Source: Elymus sibiricus
Lineage: Eukaryota > Streptophyta > Magnoliopsida > Poales > Poaceae
Assembly: GCA_039707655.1 (NCBI GenBank)
Contig: CM077676.1
Location: 183,268,936 to 183,332,935 of the forward strand
Length of the DNA stretch: 64,000 nucleotides
Reading direction: 5' to 3'
Shown: piece after piece, positions 23,371 through 35,068 of the stretch
Numbering within the stretch: the stretch's first letter is position 1
How the letters are laid out: each line of letters begins with the position of its first letter
Notes under the pieces: generated by a model
Databases searched by the model: none
What the model was told of the DNA's origin: nothing
Seen by the model: only the letters and a program-made list of their open reading frames with translations
Translations under genes and position numbers: made by a program

Positions 23371-23715
23371 GGAATTTGGGTTTTGGACATATTTGGGTAG
23401 AGTGAGTGGTTGAGGGTTTAGGAATGCTGTCACTAAGCACTTTGAGCAAAAAGACCATTAAGCAACATCTCATCCCCTTTTAATAGTATTGGCTTTCCTA
23501 TGGACTCAATGTGATCTTGGATCACTAAACCAAAAATGTAGAGTCTTGATCCTTTGCCAATTCTTGTCCTTAGCTTTTTGAGGGGTCCACATCTCTAGTC
23601 CATGCCATGCCAATCATTGAACATCCTGAAATCTTAATCTTGAATGGATATTAGTTCAATGAGATATATGTTGTTATGAATTACCAAAACCACCAAGGGA
23701 GCAAATGTGCTTTCA

Positions 23716-23729
23716 ATCTCCCCCTTTTT
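23716..23729 (-). other. Polypurine tract of the Copia element
   Basis: On the minus strand AAAAAGGGGGAGAT abuts the 3' LTR. Confidence 0.75.
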
Positions 23730-24255
23730 GGTAATTGATGACAACATATAGATCAAAGCTTCGACAGATGATTAAGTAAATGAAATACATCGTCGCTTTG
23801 AGAAGTATGTGATAAGCAAGAGCTCCCCCTAAATTTGTGCATTATTAAAAATTTGCATTTGAATGCAAATGCACAATCGATTAGGCTCATGGGTCACTCT
23901 TCCATGTCACATACATCTTGGTGGAGCGCGCAAAATGATATGATTGGAATAATAGGCACGCATTACCAACATAAGTAATTGATCATACAAGATAATAGTA
24001 GAGATAAACATGGAATATCACAATAGGCATAATATGATCAATCACCATCGTATCTCACAAGTATAAATGACAGAATACTGTAGCAGGCACACACATAACA
24101 AAGTATCAACGAACGATCAAACAAGTAGCAAAAGAAACTCTCGAAGCAAATCAAAAACAAGAAACTCTCTCTCTCGAAGCCTATGATCTATACAAATCCT
24201 CCCCCTTTGGCAACAAGTACCAAAAAGTTCGAATCGTATAGCACTAGTCGGCTCT
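23730..24255. other. Untranslated 3' region of the Copia element
   Basis: Between the second reading frame and the polypurine tract there is no supported gene. The sequence is AT-rich, without repeat structure that I can see. Confidence 0.5.
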
Positions 24256-26307
24256 CTAGGCACGATCCTCCGAAGGCGATCTCCTGCTGGCGGATCCGGT
24301 GTGTGTAGACGGCGTTGAGATGAGAGCGTCCGCGAATGCTTCTGCTGACGACTGCTGGACTTGAGGAGTGGAGACCTGCTGTGGCACTGTGGCTGTGGCG
24401 GCTGGTGCAGATACTGTGGTCCGTGGATCCACAACTGGTATCGCAGCTGACCTGGCAGCCCTAGGCACTGACTGAAACTGCTCTGTAGGCGGTCTCTCAT
24501 CTTCACTGTCATCTGATCTGGCAAGCTTGACAGCATCGACATCTCCTTGCAGCTGTTCCACTGAAGTCTGAATCTCAGTCACTTTGACAGCCAAGTCATG
24601 AAACTTTGTCTCAATAATCCGCTCAAAACTAGCCTGGGTCTGGGTGAGGTTGGCCAAACTTCGCTCAATCCTCAGAGTGGCTTCAAGCAGATATTGCATT
24701 TGGTCTTTTGGTGTCTTGAGATTCGCACTTGGAGCATTTGGAGCTGCTGCTTCCTGAGATGCTTTAGCTTCTTGTGCTTTGCGGATTTCCTCTTGAGCTT
24801 GGGCAGAAGTGGGATGCGAAGGATCCATCACTATAATGTTGTCCTCAAAATCTGGACGGAGTGGAAAATGCTCTCGATCAAGAAGATACGTGCTGGTTCC
24901 AACCCTGGAATTGATCAACAACTGAATATGTGGAGCATAACCACACGATCTCTTCTGATCTGCTGCTGTCCTCTTGATAGTCTCGACTATTAGGCTCATC
25001 ACCTTGAATTTCTAAGGTGTATCGAATAAATGCAGCAAGTTGATGGAGTGGCCACGAATCATCTTATCATCTCCTGACTTGGGTAGTAGAGTGTACCGCA
25101 GTATAGTGTTTGAGGTGGCCAGACCTGGTAGCAAATGCTTCACTGATCCAAGCTTGTGAGTCTCAAGATCCTCCTGGGGAATAGCAGTGTACATGTTCTT
25201 CATAGAATTGTGATCAAACTTGAGCTTGGCATAAACATCATAATCATCACCTTCTTCCTTGGGTGCACCAAGAAGATTTGCCCACTCAGAAATAGTTGAT
25301 TGATATCTAATGCCCTCAGTCATCCACACTATGCGACCATCTAGATAGAAATGTGCTGTGGAGTAGAATTGCATGACCATCTCGTCATTCCACTTAGTCA
25401 ATTTCTTCCCAACAAATTCATCAACACCTGCAATTCTGAAGCTTTCATGCACATGGGGGAAATAATCCTCGTTCTCATCAATGTATTCCCAGTCCACCCA
25501 TCTCATGTCACTGACTATGGGCTTCTTGTCAAGCAATACTGTCTCATAGAAATCCTGCTGCTCACGGGTGTGAAAATGATAATCACAAGTTGTCCTCCTT
25601 CTGATAGCATAAGGATCTGACAATCTCCATTGACGCAGTCCTTTGTCCTTTCTCAACATCGTGTTCTCAGCTACTGGGTGTGCGTTATCATGTTATGGTA
25701 TCTTGGGCTTCAATTTTCTGAGCACTAGAGGCTCTTCATCAACAGTTGATTCAGGCACTGGGGCCTTGTTCTTCTCTGCAGCAGATATGTTTCTGGTTGA
25801 TCTCTTGGGTGCTGGTGCCTTAGGCTTTGACTTGGGAGGTGCAGTAGTCTTGATAGCATCAGACATGAGCTTCTATGCTTTTGCAGGGGGTGCAACAGCT
25901 AGCTCTTCCTCCTCTTCTTCTTCCTCATCAATCATCATAGTAGGTCTGCCAATCACTCGGGCAAAAGATTTCCTTACTCTTTTCTTCTTGGCACCTGCAG
26001 CTGCCTCACTAGGCTCTTGCATAGTCTTCTGAGGCACTTTCCTCACAGCAGTTCTTTCCTTGACAGAAGTAGGCTTTGTGCTGTACTCCTTAGCTAGCAC
26101 TACTCTCTTCTTCTTTTGTGCAGTTTCACTTCCAACAAAGTCCTCATCCTCACTATCTGAGGTTTTCTTCTTCCGTGTTCTGGTTGCAGCTTTAGGAAGA
26201 TCTGGAGAGCTTCTCTCTCCCTGATAGTAACTTTCATTATGGCTTGATCCTTCACTTTGCTCTTCATGCTGCTCTGACCTGTTTTGACTGTCACTGACAT
26301 CAGACAT
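24256..26307 (-). pseudogene. Second (env-position) reading frame of the Copia element
   Basis: One continuous frame of 683 codons is cut by only three stops: 25873-25875 TAG, 25693-25695 TAA and 25012-25014 TAG. The N-terminal 200 residues are charged and low in complexity, with Lys/Arg runs and an acidic EEEEEEEE block. The middle (about residues 215-430) is a compact domain with VDWEYIDENEDYFPHVH and AHFYLDGRIVWMTEGIRY, of the type found in plant retrotransposons with an extra frame. The C-terminus has a predicted coiled-coil stretch (LLEATLRIERSLANLTQ) and a Ser/Ala/Thr-rich tail. I see no clear signal peptide or membrane segment, so a true envelope role is doubtful. Its function is unknown. 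Confidence 0.65.
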
Positions 26308-28057
26308 TGTGCTGAGCTGACCCTGTGAATAGATAGGTATGGGTAGAGTAGATGAGTCATCACAAAAAGCAGATTGTTTTTCATAAAAATGAGTTCAAAC
26401 TTTAGTTCTAGGTTTTCACAGAATTCAGTTTGGATGGACCGAGTTGGTAATCTCGGCGACACCGAAGCACACTACAGAGACATGGCACGCCATTTCGGTC
26501 TGACCGAGATGGGTTTCGGTGGCTCCGAGATACTAGGGTTTCACTGAGACGTTACTTACGGTCTTACCGATTCGCACAACTCTGTTGCACCGAGATGTAC
26601 TTGTGCTATGGCCAGGGCCAAATCGGTGGGACCGAAAATTCCTATTCGGTCGGTCCGAGATGCATTCGGCGGAAACCTAACCCTAAAATTTTTGCTCGAA
26701 TCTCGTTCAAACTAACTAATCTGGTGGAAAGTGAATTGCATTCGTGGCAAGATTACAGGCTATCCAATCGTGCATTGAATCGGAAAAGGGAAGCACGAAA
26801 GGGATCGAAACTCACCCTAACTCGGTGGAGTTCCTCTACGGCGGCAACGGCGGTGGAGATTACCGTTGACGGCAACGGAGTCCTGCGGCGAGGGCGCACA
26901 GGCGACGACGGCGACGATTCGAAGACCAAAGGGGCGGCAGCAATGGGGCGCGGGCACGTGACGTTTGAAGAAATTTTCAACCGCACGGTTCGCTGAGAAT
27001 ATATACCCATGTGCTGTCGGTGGCACCGAGTGGAACAAATCGGTAGCACCGAGACGTGCAACTGCTTGCAGTTATAGCAACTCGGTCCGACCGAGTTGGT
27101 CTAATCGGTAGCACCGAGATGAAAACCTAGATCAGTCTAAGTGCTTTCGGTTTGACCGAGTTTGAGTAGGTTGGTCTGACCGAAATCAATTAGAAGGTTT
27201 TGGAGGTTCAGCCCTTTCAGATCGGTGGCTCCGAGTGCTCCTCACCCGGAGGGTCTGAAAATGACTTGTTCAATTTTTGTGATGCAGCAAGAATAGAATT
27301 TGAGACAAGAAAGCATAGATAGCTAGAGAAGGTTCTTAGGCATTCTTGTACATCCACTTGGCCAGAAAAACCAAGACAATCAAAACAACAAATGGATGTC
27401 CTCGAATGATGAAAACATGCAAATCAACATGCTCACACAATAAGATAGCAAATGAAATATGTGTCAAACATGCACAACCAATTCTAGCATCTATCAAGCA
27501 ATGGCGATGACTAGGTCATCTATATATGAGTATATTGACTTAGGAGCCAAATGAGAACATTTGATCATAGGTCATACTCATCGTTTAAGCACAAGTGAGG
27601 TTACCACTTTTACATAAAGCATTAATGTGTTCACACCATTAGAGTTGCTTTAGCTCAATTGTTTAAAGCAAAGCTCCCCCAAGATGTGATATCCCCCCTA
27701 AGAGGGTTGAACTAACCTTGGGTTTTGTCGATGATGACTTCATGTAGATGTTGAAGATGTGGATGCTCAATGTTGATGTAGACCATCAAGAGTTGGGAGC
27801 AATCCTTTGGAGTTTTGTGCTTTCAATACCTACATGGGTTAGTCCCACACAAGGAACATACAAGGATATCCATAGACATAGAGTGAAATACACATATGAT
27901 GATGTCCATGAATGCATTGATTACCTTGTACCTTGCCTTGCCAACAATAGGGTTTGTGACTCCATGAACTAGTGCAAAATGTGGAAGTTGGTTGCACAAG
28001 TCCTTGCCATAAAGAATATGAGTGAAGTTTGTTGGCGGAGTCACCCTCAAGAACTCT
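26308..28057. other. Copia interior where pol should be
   Basis: About 1.75 kb between gag and the second frame. It contains no Copia protease, integrase, reverse transcriptase or RNase H motif on either strand. The part 26425-27245 holds a cluster of TCGGT/ACCGA motifs. The part 27246-28057 shows only short open frames. Confidence 0.7.
26425..27245. repeat. Internal cluster of TCGGT-N3-ACCGA motifs
   Basis: About thirteen copies, for example TCGGTCTGACCGA, TCGGTGGCACCGA and TCGGTCCGACCGA, lie upstream of the second reading frame. They are more varied than the LTR copies but have the same palindromic core. Confidence 0.75.
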
Positions 28058-30172
28058 CTAGTTCTTCTTCTTTTGGATCCACATCAACTTGATGGGAATC
28101 CTTGGAGTTGTAGTAGCACTTGATGAAGTAGAACTTGATGAAGTCTTGGGAACCCACTTGACCATGGCTTGAGGAGCTTCTTCAAATGAATCAATCTCTT
28201 CTTGAAGCTTGTACTTGCCTTTTAGCTTGTGGTCTTATGGTGGAAGGTCTTCTTGAGCTTGTGTTCCCTTGAAGGAAGTAGGATCATACTTCTCTTGTTG
28301 AGGAACAAACTTCGTCTTGGGGTATTGACCTTCTTCCCATTCAACTCCATCGGCATTGAACTTTCGTTCAAAACCAACACCTTGGTTCTTCCGATGCTTT
28401 CCTTGCTTGCGTACAATTTCCTCAAATTGTTTACTCCCGGCAAGGCTCTTGTAGACACCTTTTTCTATAATTCCTTTCAATAGCATATTTTCTTGCTCAA
28501 GTGTAACTTGGCTAAGAGAATCATTAGTGGAATCAATAGAACTACTAGAAGCAACAATATTGGATTTAGCATTGTTATTGTTACTACTAGAGGTAGAACC
28601 ATTTTTACCCTTGTTGCTAGTTTGCTTAGGTTTAACTTGTGGCATAAAGGTAGACAAGAGTAAACGTTTGGCAAGATATGAAGAACTCTTCTTTCGAAGA
28701 TCGTCATTGATAGCTTTAAGAAACTCATGCTCTTGCTCTAAATTTAGCTTCTCGAAGCGTAGCTTCTCATGAGTTCTTAGAAGTTCTCTATGATCCTCTT
28801 GAGTTGTTTCATGAGCTAACTTAAGAGCATTTAGTTCTTTAGTTAGGCGCTCAATCTCCTTCATAGCATTGTCACTCGTTTCCTCTTGACTATCATGATT
28901 ACTAGCATTTTCATTATGGCTCACATCACTAGCCCTATCAACAAGTAAATCATCATCACCAAGCAAATCATCTTCATCACTATTAAAATCAAGATGCTCG
29001 GGGTGTGATACCTTAGGGCCTTTTGCCATGAAGCATCTTCCAATTCCTTCATTTGGTGAGTCAAATAGATCGTAGGAGTTGGATGACACAAGTGCAAGTC
29101 CTGCAATACCTTCATCTTGACTATAGTCGGAGTTGGAGTGATAACTTCTCTCGGAGTGGTTGTCGGAGTCGGAGATGGAAACCCATTCACCAACATGAGC
29201 TTGACGTCTTCTTCTTGTGTAGCTCCTTGATGACTTGTCCTTCCTCTCCGAATCCTTGCTTCTTCGAGAGTGTCTTCGTTCATAATAATCATCTCTACTC
29301 CTTCTCTCCTTACGAGGTGATTCATATCTTCTATGTCTTCCTCTTGGTGATTCGTCTCTTTTCTTGTAGGGAGCCGTACACTCATTTGAGTAGTGTCCGG
29401 GCTTTCCACAATTGTAGCAATTACGGTCACGACTTGATGATCTTCTCTCATAATGTCTTGAGCTAGAGCTTCTTTATTTTCCTTTGTTCTTGTAGAACTT
29501 GTTGAACCTTTTCACCACTAGGCTAATCTCTTCATTGGATACTAGCTGGTCACTTGAAGTTGTTGGAGCATCGGTTGAGGCTTTGTAAGCACCACTTGAC
29601 TTATTGTGCAGCTCCTCTTTGTCCTTGAGCGACATTTCATGAGCGACAATCCTTCCAATGACTTCTGTGGGCTTGAGATCTTTGTAATTTGGCATCATTT
29701 GGATCAATGTGCAGACGGTATCATATTTTCCATCCAAAGCTCTAAGTATCTTCTTGATGATGAATTTGTCGGTCATCTCTTCACTTCCTAAGCCGGCAAT
29801 CTCATTTGTGATGAGAGCAAGCCTAGAGTACATCTCTGCGAATCCTTCACCATCCTTCATCTTGAACTTGTCAAGTTGACTTTGAAGCACATCCAACTTA
29901 GATTCCTTGACGGACTCGGTACCCTCATGCATATCAACCAAAGTATCCCAAATTTCCTTTGCATTCTTGAGGCGGCATATTTTGTTGAATTCTTCGGGAC
30001 ATAAACCGTTGAATAGAATGTCACAAGCTTGAGCATTGTATTGCAACATCTTCAATTCTTCTGGGGTTGCTTCACGATCCGGTTCCTTGCCATCCTCAAA
30101 GAAGTCACCTTGCAAGCCAACACTAACAACAGCCCAAACGGCAGGGTTATGACCAACAATATGCATTTTCAT
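28058..30172 (-). pseudogene. Copia gag with zinc knuckle
   Basis: One frame of about 705 codons is interrupted by TAA stops at 29474-29476 and 28235-28237. Residues 1-230 are the Copia gag polypeptide (UBN2-like), with CDILFNGLCPEEFNKI, AKEIWDTLVDMHEGTE and ALDGKYDTVCTLIQMMPNY. After the first stop comes a CCHC knuckle, CYNCGKPGHYSNEC (about 29379-29420), in an Arg/Ser-rich stretch. A Glu/Leu-rich coiled-coil segment follows, then a Lys-rich tail. It is larger than a typical gag of about 300 residues, as in SIRE-like elements. It would form particles and bind the RNA. The ATG at 30172 lies about 150 bp inside the primer site. Confidence 0.85.
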
Positions 30173-30320
30173 CTTATGTTTTCAACTAGCAAAGTTTGTA
30201 CCATCAAAATATGGACCTCTACGGTGATAGTTACCCTCACTAGACGCCATACTCTCCTAGGTTGTGAGACCAAGGCTATGATCACCAAAGCTATGGAAAT
30301 CAAGGCTTATGGAGACCAAA

Positions 30321-30332
30321 GCTTTGATACCA
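30321..30332 (-). other. Primer-binding site, initiator tRNA-Met
   Basis: On the minus strand TGGTATCAAAGC follows the 5' LTR after two bases. It matches the usual Copia primer site TGGTATCAGAGC except at one base. Confidence 0.85.
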
Positions 30333-30334
30333 CT

Positions 30335-31909
30335 TGTAGGATCGAAAGTATGTCTAGAGGGGGGTGATTAGACTACTTGACCAAATAAAACTTAACCTTT
30401 TCCCAGATTTTAGTTGTAGGCAGATTTTAGCAATAGTACATGTCAAGCATCACCCTACACATGCAATTCTAAGAGTATAGCAGCGGAATGTAAGTAATTG
30501 CATATGTATGTAGAGAGGGGTTAGGAGATTTCAAACGCAATGAAGACACGCTGGTTTTTGGCGTGGTTCCGATAGGTGGTGCTATCGTACATCCACGTTG
30601 ATGGAGGCTTCAACCCACGAAGGGTAACGGCTGCGCGAGTCCACGGAGGGCTCCACCCACGAAGGGTCCACGAAGAAGCAACCTTGCCTATTCCACCATG
30701 GCTTACGTCCACGAAGGACTAGCCTCACTCGAGGTAGATCTTCACGAAGTAGGCGATCTCCTTGCCCTCACAAACTTCTTGGTTCAACTCCACATCTGGT
30801 TGGAGGCTCCCAAGAGACACCTAACCAATCTAGGAGACACCACTCTCCAAAAGGTAATAGACGGTGTTGTTGATGAACTCCTTGCTCTTGTGCTTCAAAT
30901 GATAGTCTTCCCAGCACTCAATCACTCCTCACAGATTTGGCTATGGTGGAAGAAGGATTTGAGTGGAAAGCAACTTGGGAAAGGCTAGAGATCAAGGTTC
31001 AAATGGTAGGAATGGAATATCTTGATCTCAACACATGAGTAGGTGGTTCTCTCTCAGAAAATGAATGGTGGAAGTGTAGGCACGTTCTGATGGCTCTCCT
31101 TACTGAGAAGGATGGGGTGGAGGGGTATATATAGCCTCCACACAAAATCCAACCGTTACACACTTTTGACCCAACTCGGTGGCACCGAAACGATAATCTC
31201 GGTAGCACCGAACTGTGTAAAAGATATGAACTTTAGGAATCTCGGTGGGACCGATACGAACAACTCGGATGGACCGAAGTGCAATGGCTTAGGGCAATCC
31301 TCATCTCGGTGGCACCGATTGCATCAACTCGGTAGGACCGAAGTGAAGCAATAAGGCAACAGAGGGTTGGCAAGCCATCTCGGTGAGACCGATTTGCAAA
31401 CTTGGTGAGACCGAAGTAAATGCAAACGATTACAGAGAGTTGGCAAGGCCATCTCGGTGGGACCGAGATCCATTTTGGTGGATCCGATTTGTTAGGGTTT
31501 GGCAGTGGCTAAGTCTTGGGTGAACTCGGTGAGGCCGGATTGGAAATTTCGGTGGGGCCGAGTTGGACTTTGGGTTTTGGACATATTTGGGTAGAGTGAG
31601 TGGTTGAGGGTTTAGGAATGCTGTCACTAAGCACTTTGAGTAAAAAGACCATTAAGCAACACCTCATCCCCTTTTAATAGTATTGGCTTTCCTATGGACT
31701 CAATGTGATCTTGGATCACTAAACCAAAAATGTAGAGTCTTGATCCTTTGCCAATTCTTGTCCTTAGCATTTTGAGGGGTCCACATCTCTAGTCCATGCC
31801 ATGCAAATCAATGAACATCCTGAAATCTTAATCTTGAATGGATATTAGTTCAATGAGATATATGCTGTTATGAATTACCAAAACCACCAAGGGAGCAAAT
31901 GTGCTTTCA
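30335..31909 (-). repeat. 5' LTR of the Copia element
   Basis: Same ends as the left LTR, followed by the target duplication CCCGC at 31910-31914. It differs from its partner only at scattered bases and a few indels. The twelve TCGGT/ACCGA motifs are at about 31173-31565. Confidence 0.93.
31125..31134 (-). promoter_or_regulatory. TATA box, Copia 5' LTR
   Basis: CTATATATAC on the minus strand, at the same place as in the 3' LTR. It would drive the genomic transcript of the element. Confidence 0.75.
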
Positions 31910-31914
31910 CCCGC

Positions 31915-32010
31915 GCCGGCTGCGCCACCTGCGCCACCTACGGACGCCTGGCAAGGCCGCTTGGAGGTGGTGGGAGCCATCGTGGCTCCGCTCTTCTTCT
32001 TTGGCGCCAT
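31915..32010 (-). pseudogene. Start of Tat gag, severed by the Copia insertion
   Basis: An ATG at 32010 begins MAPKKKSGATMAPTTSKRPC, followed by a Gly/Ala-rich stretch, and is about 80 bp after the 5' LTR. The frame runs into the Copia target site and continues at 22137 and below. This explains the missing gag N-terminus there. Confidence 0.7.
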
Positions 32011-32067
32011 CGATGAAGGTGATGGGGCTGAAGCTCACACTACGAATACTGATTCATAATACAAGAC

Positions 32068-32087
32068 CCCCTGCCTAGCGCGCCAAA
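32068..32087 (-). other. Probable primer-binding site of the Tat element
   Basis: On the minus strand TTTGGCGCGCTAGGCAGGGG follows the 5' LTR closely. The form TTGGCGCGC is usual for Tat elements; I do not assign the tRNA. Confidence 0.5.
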
Positions 32088-32089
32088 GA

Positions 32090-33016
32090 TGTCATGGGAA
32101 AACGACGATCTATGGGATCGAGAGGATCCCTTTGCGGTTCGGCTGTGGGATCAATGTATTACAAAGAGCAGGGCTAATAGATGTGAGAAAAAGCAACGAT
32201 CTATCTAGGTTCGGGCCGCCCTGAGCGTAAAGCCCTACTCCTATTCTTGTGGTTTGATTGTGTATGAGCCCAAGATTACAAGGAGCGCGGCTTGCCGGCA
32301 AGGTGCGCGGGAAGTGCAGCTACATCGTGTAATTGAACTAAGAGTCGACCGTTCTAACTGTAGCCATGGGCCTCCTTTTATAGGCCAAGGGGTTGCCACA
32401 ATCGCTAATACGGTAATTACAGGGAGTGAATAGTACTTGCACCATCACCGAGTCTATCTCCTAATGGGGTAGGACAAGCGCATTAAATGCACCGTTAGGT
32501 GCTACGCCGGGGAGGCGAGGCTTTGGGCAAAAGATCTGCACCACCGGTCCTGCCCCCTCCTGTCATCTTGACACGTCCCAGGGATGGGTGTCATTAAAGT
32601 TAATCCTTGTGTGGCATGCTGACACGTGCCTTGGCCAGCTATGTTGACTGCCTTCCCGCTCAACACCTATCATACGTGCTTATCTATCCGATGATGAGGT
32701 GGAGTGGTGACGGGACAGACGATCCTGCTGGCACGGAGCTTGCCGGGTCTTCGCTTTCTAGCAAGGAGCTTGCCGGCAGCCAGAGCCTTGGTCTTCACCT
32801 TGCCAGTATGAGGCTTGCCGGCAAGGGTAATGTTGATCTTCAGTACTAGGATAATACTTCTCAGTGACCTGCCTGGGGGTCTTCTTCACGGTTTTGTTTA
32901 CTAAGTCTTGAGCCTTGATGGTAGCAACCCTCCGGCAAGCCCTTGCCATCAGGAAGGCTACAACTGCCAGTGTACAAGTCAGGGTATGAAGGTACCCATG
33001 TTTTAGTACACCAACA
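32090..33016 (-). repeat. 5' LTR of the Tat element
   Basis: It begins TGTCATGGGAAAACGACG and ends GTACACCAACA, followed by AATAG. It aligns throughout with 2732-3660, with more differences than the inner elements show between their LTRs, so this insertion is older. Confidence 0.88.
32374..32382 (-). promoter_or_regulatory. TATA box, Tat 5' LTR
   Basis: TATAAAAGG on the minus strand within GGCCTATAAAAGGAGG, identical to the 3' LTR copy. Confidence 0.65.
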
Positions 33017-33043
33017 AATAGTGTTTGTAGGTTTTAGGCAACC

Positions 33044-34063
33044 ATGGCCGAACAAGAACAATTTTACCAGGTGGCTATTATAAATGTCGAGGGCCCCACT
33101 AGAGGTGAACGCTTCATATCCATTGGGCCGTGCTCAGCTAGTAGAACATATGAAATTGACCATCGGTTACTTGCTATGTTGAAAGATATGATGTTCCGAG
33201 GGAATGATATGGAAAACCCGTATGAACATGTGCATGTGTTTAATGAAATATGTGGTACATTTCAATTGCATGATCTTACTCGTGAGGATATTAAACTTAA
33301 ATTATTCTCTTACACTTTGGCTAATGATGCAAGAACTTGGTTACAAGAGCACCTAGAAGAAATTTTCCTCTACATTTCAAGCTTGTTATCCTCTTCAAGG
33401 TAAACTTTACAATGTAAGAGGAAAAATTGGCAGTTTCAGGCAAAGCCCAGGTGAAAGCTTAGTTGCTGCATATAAAAGGTACCGGTACCTACTCGGAGAA
33501 TGTCATGACCATTATTACCCACCTTGGATGGTTTTACACGTCTATAGAGGACTGAACGGAGAAAGTAAGAAAATGATAGATGTTGCCTCTCAAGGAGCTT
33601 TTATGGATTTCAATATTACCCAAGCTTGGGGACTTCTTGATAAGATTCGCCAAAATTCTGAAAGCTGGTACCTTCGTTCAGAAGAGAAAAGGGGAGTCGA
33701 GCCTGGATATGATTGTATTAAAATTTTCACTAAGTCTAGTAAAATGAAAAATATTAGCAATGAACTACATGTTGGCACTGACTCTGCCATGCAGGTCTTA
33801 AAGGATTTCTCTGAGTTTCTACATGTACCCAAGGAGGATTTTCTGCGGCATACTAAGAGAGACATGGCAATCAGGATGGTGGAAGCCATAAATAAAAATG
33901 CACACCTCCCCATAACCGACGTGAAGCCTACCTTCAGAAGAAAGTGCAAGCAAATGCTCAAGCACTCCCAGAGAAGCATAAGAAAAGTGTTAAGGTTATT
34001 GCGATATCCCACCTCATATAGATATAGTAAAAGAACTTTCTACACCAATGGTCGTGGTAAATA
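33044..34063 (+). pseudogene. Athila gag
   Basis: ATG at 33044 follows a short leader. Residues 1-110 include RTYEIDHRLLAMLKDMMF and EDIKLKLFSYTLANDARTWL, the capsid signature of Athila-type gag. A frameshift near 33365 moves the reading into the frame that holds SPGESLVAAYKRYRYLLGEC and, from 33528, a long stretch to 34063 with MAIRMVEAINKNAHLP. No zinc knuckle is seen. It would form the particle shell; this copy is broken. Confidence 0.8.
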
Positions 34064-34075
34064 AAGAAGTTCAAC

Positions 34076-34437
34076 TTGATCAAGATACTACCTCTTACTT
34101 TAATGGTTGTACGGAAGGTAAGGATACGAGTGAGCAAGGCTTGTCTTGTTCCTTTGGCTGCAAGTTTCGGCAGCAAGTCCTATTTTGGTATATGTGATCT
34201 CGGTTCACCAATAAATATCATTCCTTTAAATCTTTATGCTAAACTTTATAATGATACAGCGCCTCACACTCTTGAACCAGCTGATGTTATTGTTAAACTT
34301 GCAGATAAGACCTAAAGGGAACCACACGGAATTCTTAAAGATGTTATTGTTATTATTGGTTCACTTATCTATCCCATTTATATGTTTGTCCTGGGAGTTC
34401 TGAAGAGGAATGTTGCCCAATAGTTTTTGAGACTTCT
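34076..34437 (+). pseudogene. Athila protease remnant
   Basis: The frame to 34315 contains FGICDLGSPINIIPLNLY, which matches the active-site region of Athila aspartic protease, with the Asp present in CDLG. It ends at a TAA before the conserved second half (GILKDVIVIIGSLIYPIYM). Confidence 0.7.
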
Positions 34438-35068
34438 TTGCTAGATGTTGCAGGGGCAGATATACGTAAGAAGGTAGTATCATTAATGTTCGGTGACGAC
34501 ATGGTGGAATTTCCCTTCTCAACGATGATGAACAAACCTTATCAGAGGGAGTCCCAGGATGAAGTGGAAATAGAAATAAATCAACTCACTAAGATTCATC
34601 TACGAACCCCTGAAAATAAGATTGAAAGAGGTCTAGTAAAACCCGAGTTAGTGACTAAAACTGAAGAAAGAGAGGAGATAGAAAAATTAGTGGACGCACC
34701 TCGTCTGGTTAATCCTCTCATGAATGAAGTATATGAGGTCCTTGAAAGGAAAGGAGATGAAGATTTACCACTACCGAAAGGATTAATGTATGAGTTCATG
34801 GATGAAACTCAAAAATTTCCTGTTATTATTAATTCTGGCCTTTCAGGAAAAGAAAGAGAGGAGATCTTATTGGTACTATAAAGGCATCGCAAGGCTCTTG
34901 GATATTCAATGGAGGATGTGAAGGGAATAAGCCCATCAATTTATTCGCATGCCATTCCTATAGAAGAAGGAGCTAAACCAGTTATCGAGAGCCAGAGACG
35001 ATTGAATACTCATGCTAAAAACGTGGTAAGAAAAGAGGTAATTTGTCTACCTGACGCCGGTATAATTT
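34438..35068 (+). pseudogene. Athila pol linker between protease and reverse transcriptase
   Basis: An open frame of 147 codons (34438-34881) is Glu/Lys-rich and carries no catalytic motif. It ends in a TAA that is read through in frame into KALGYSMEDVKGISPSIYSH, which normally precedes the reverse transcriptase. Confidence 0.6.

Larger units (their letters stand above)
22138..23715 (-). repeat. 3' LTR of the Copia element
   Basis: It begins TGTAGGATCG and ends TGCTTTCA. It aligns with 30335-31909. It contains twelve TCGGT-NNN-ACCGA-type motifs upstream of the promoter, reading in the element's direction. Confidence 0.93.
22138..31909 (-). mobile_element. Copia (SIRE-like) retrotransposon without pol
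   Basis: LTRs of 1578 and 1575 bp beginning TGTAGGATCGAAAG and ending GTGCTTTCA are flanked by a perfect CCCGC duplication (22133-22137 and 31910-31914). The primer site matches initiator tRNA-Met. On the minus strand it holds a gag of about 700 codons and, after a 1.75-kb stretch, a second reading frame of 683 codons of the env-like position. No protease, integrase or reverse transcriptase is present. It is non-autonomous and inserted into the gag of the Tat element. I think it belongs near the Maximus/SIRE group; the family name is uncertain. Confidence 0.9.
2732..33016 (-). mobile_element. Tat-lineage Gypsy retrotransposon (Fatima/Retand-like) carrying two inserts
   Basis: Paired LTRs of 929 bp (left) and 927 bp (right), both TG...CA, are flanked by AATGG and AATAG, a five-base duplication with one change. 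Coding order on the minus strand is gag, protease, reverse transcriptase, RNase H with a second RNase H, and integrase, and an antisense gene lies between integrase and the 3' LTR. The extra RNase H and the antisense gene are typical of the Tat lineage. Two later elements, at 3781-10968 and 22138-31909, interrupt it; without them it is about 13.3 kb. All its genes carry stops or frameshifts, so it is dead. The family name is from memory. Confidence 0.88.
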
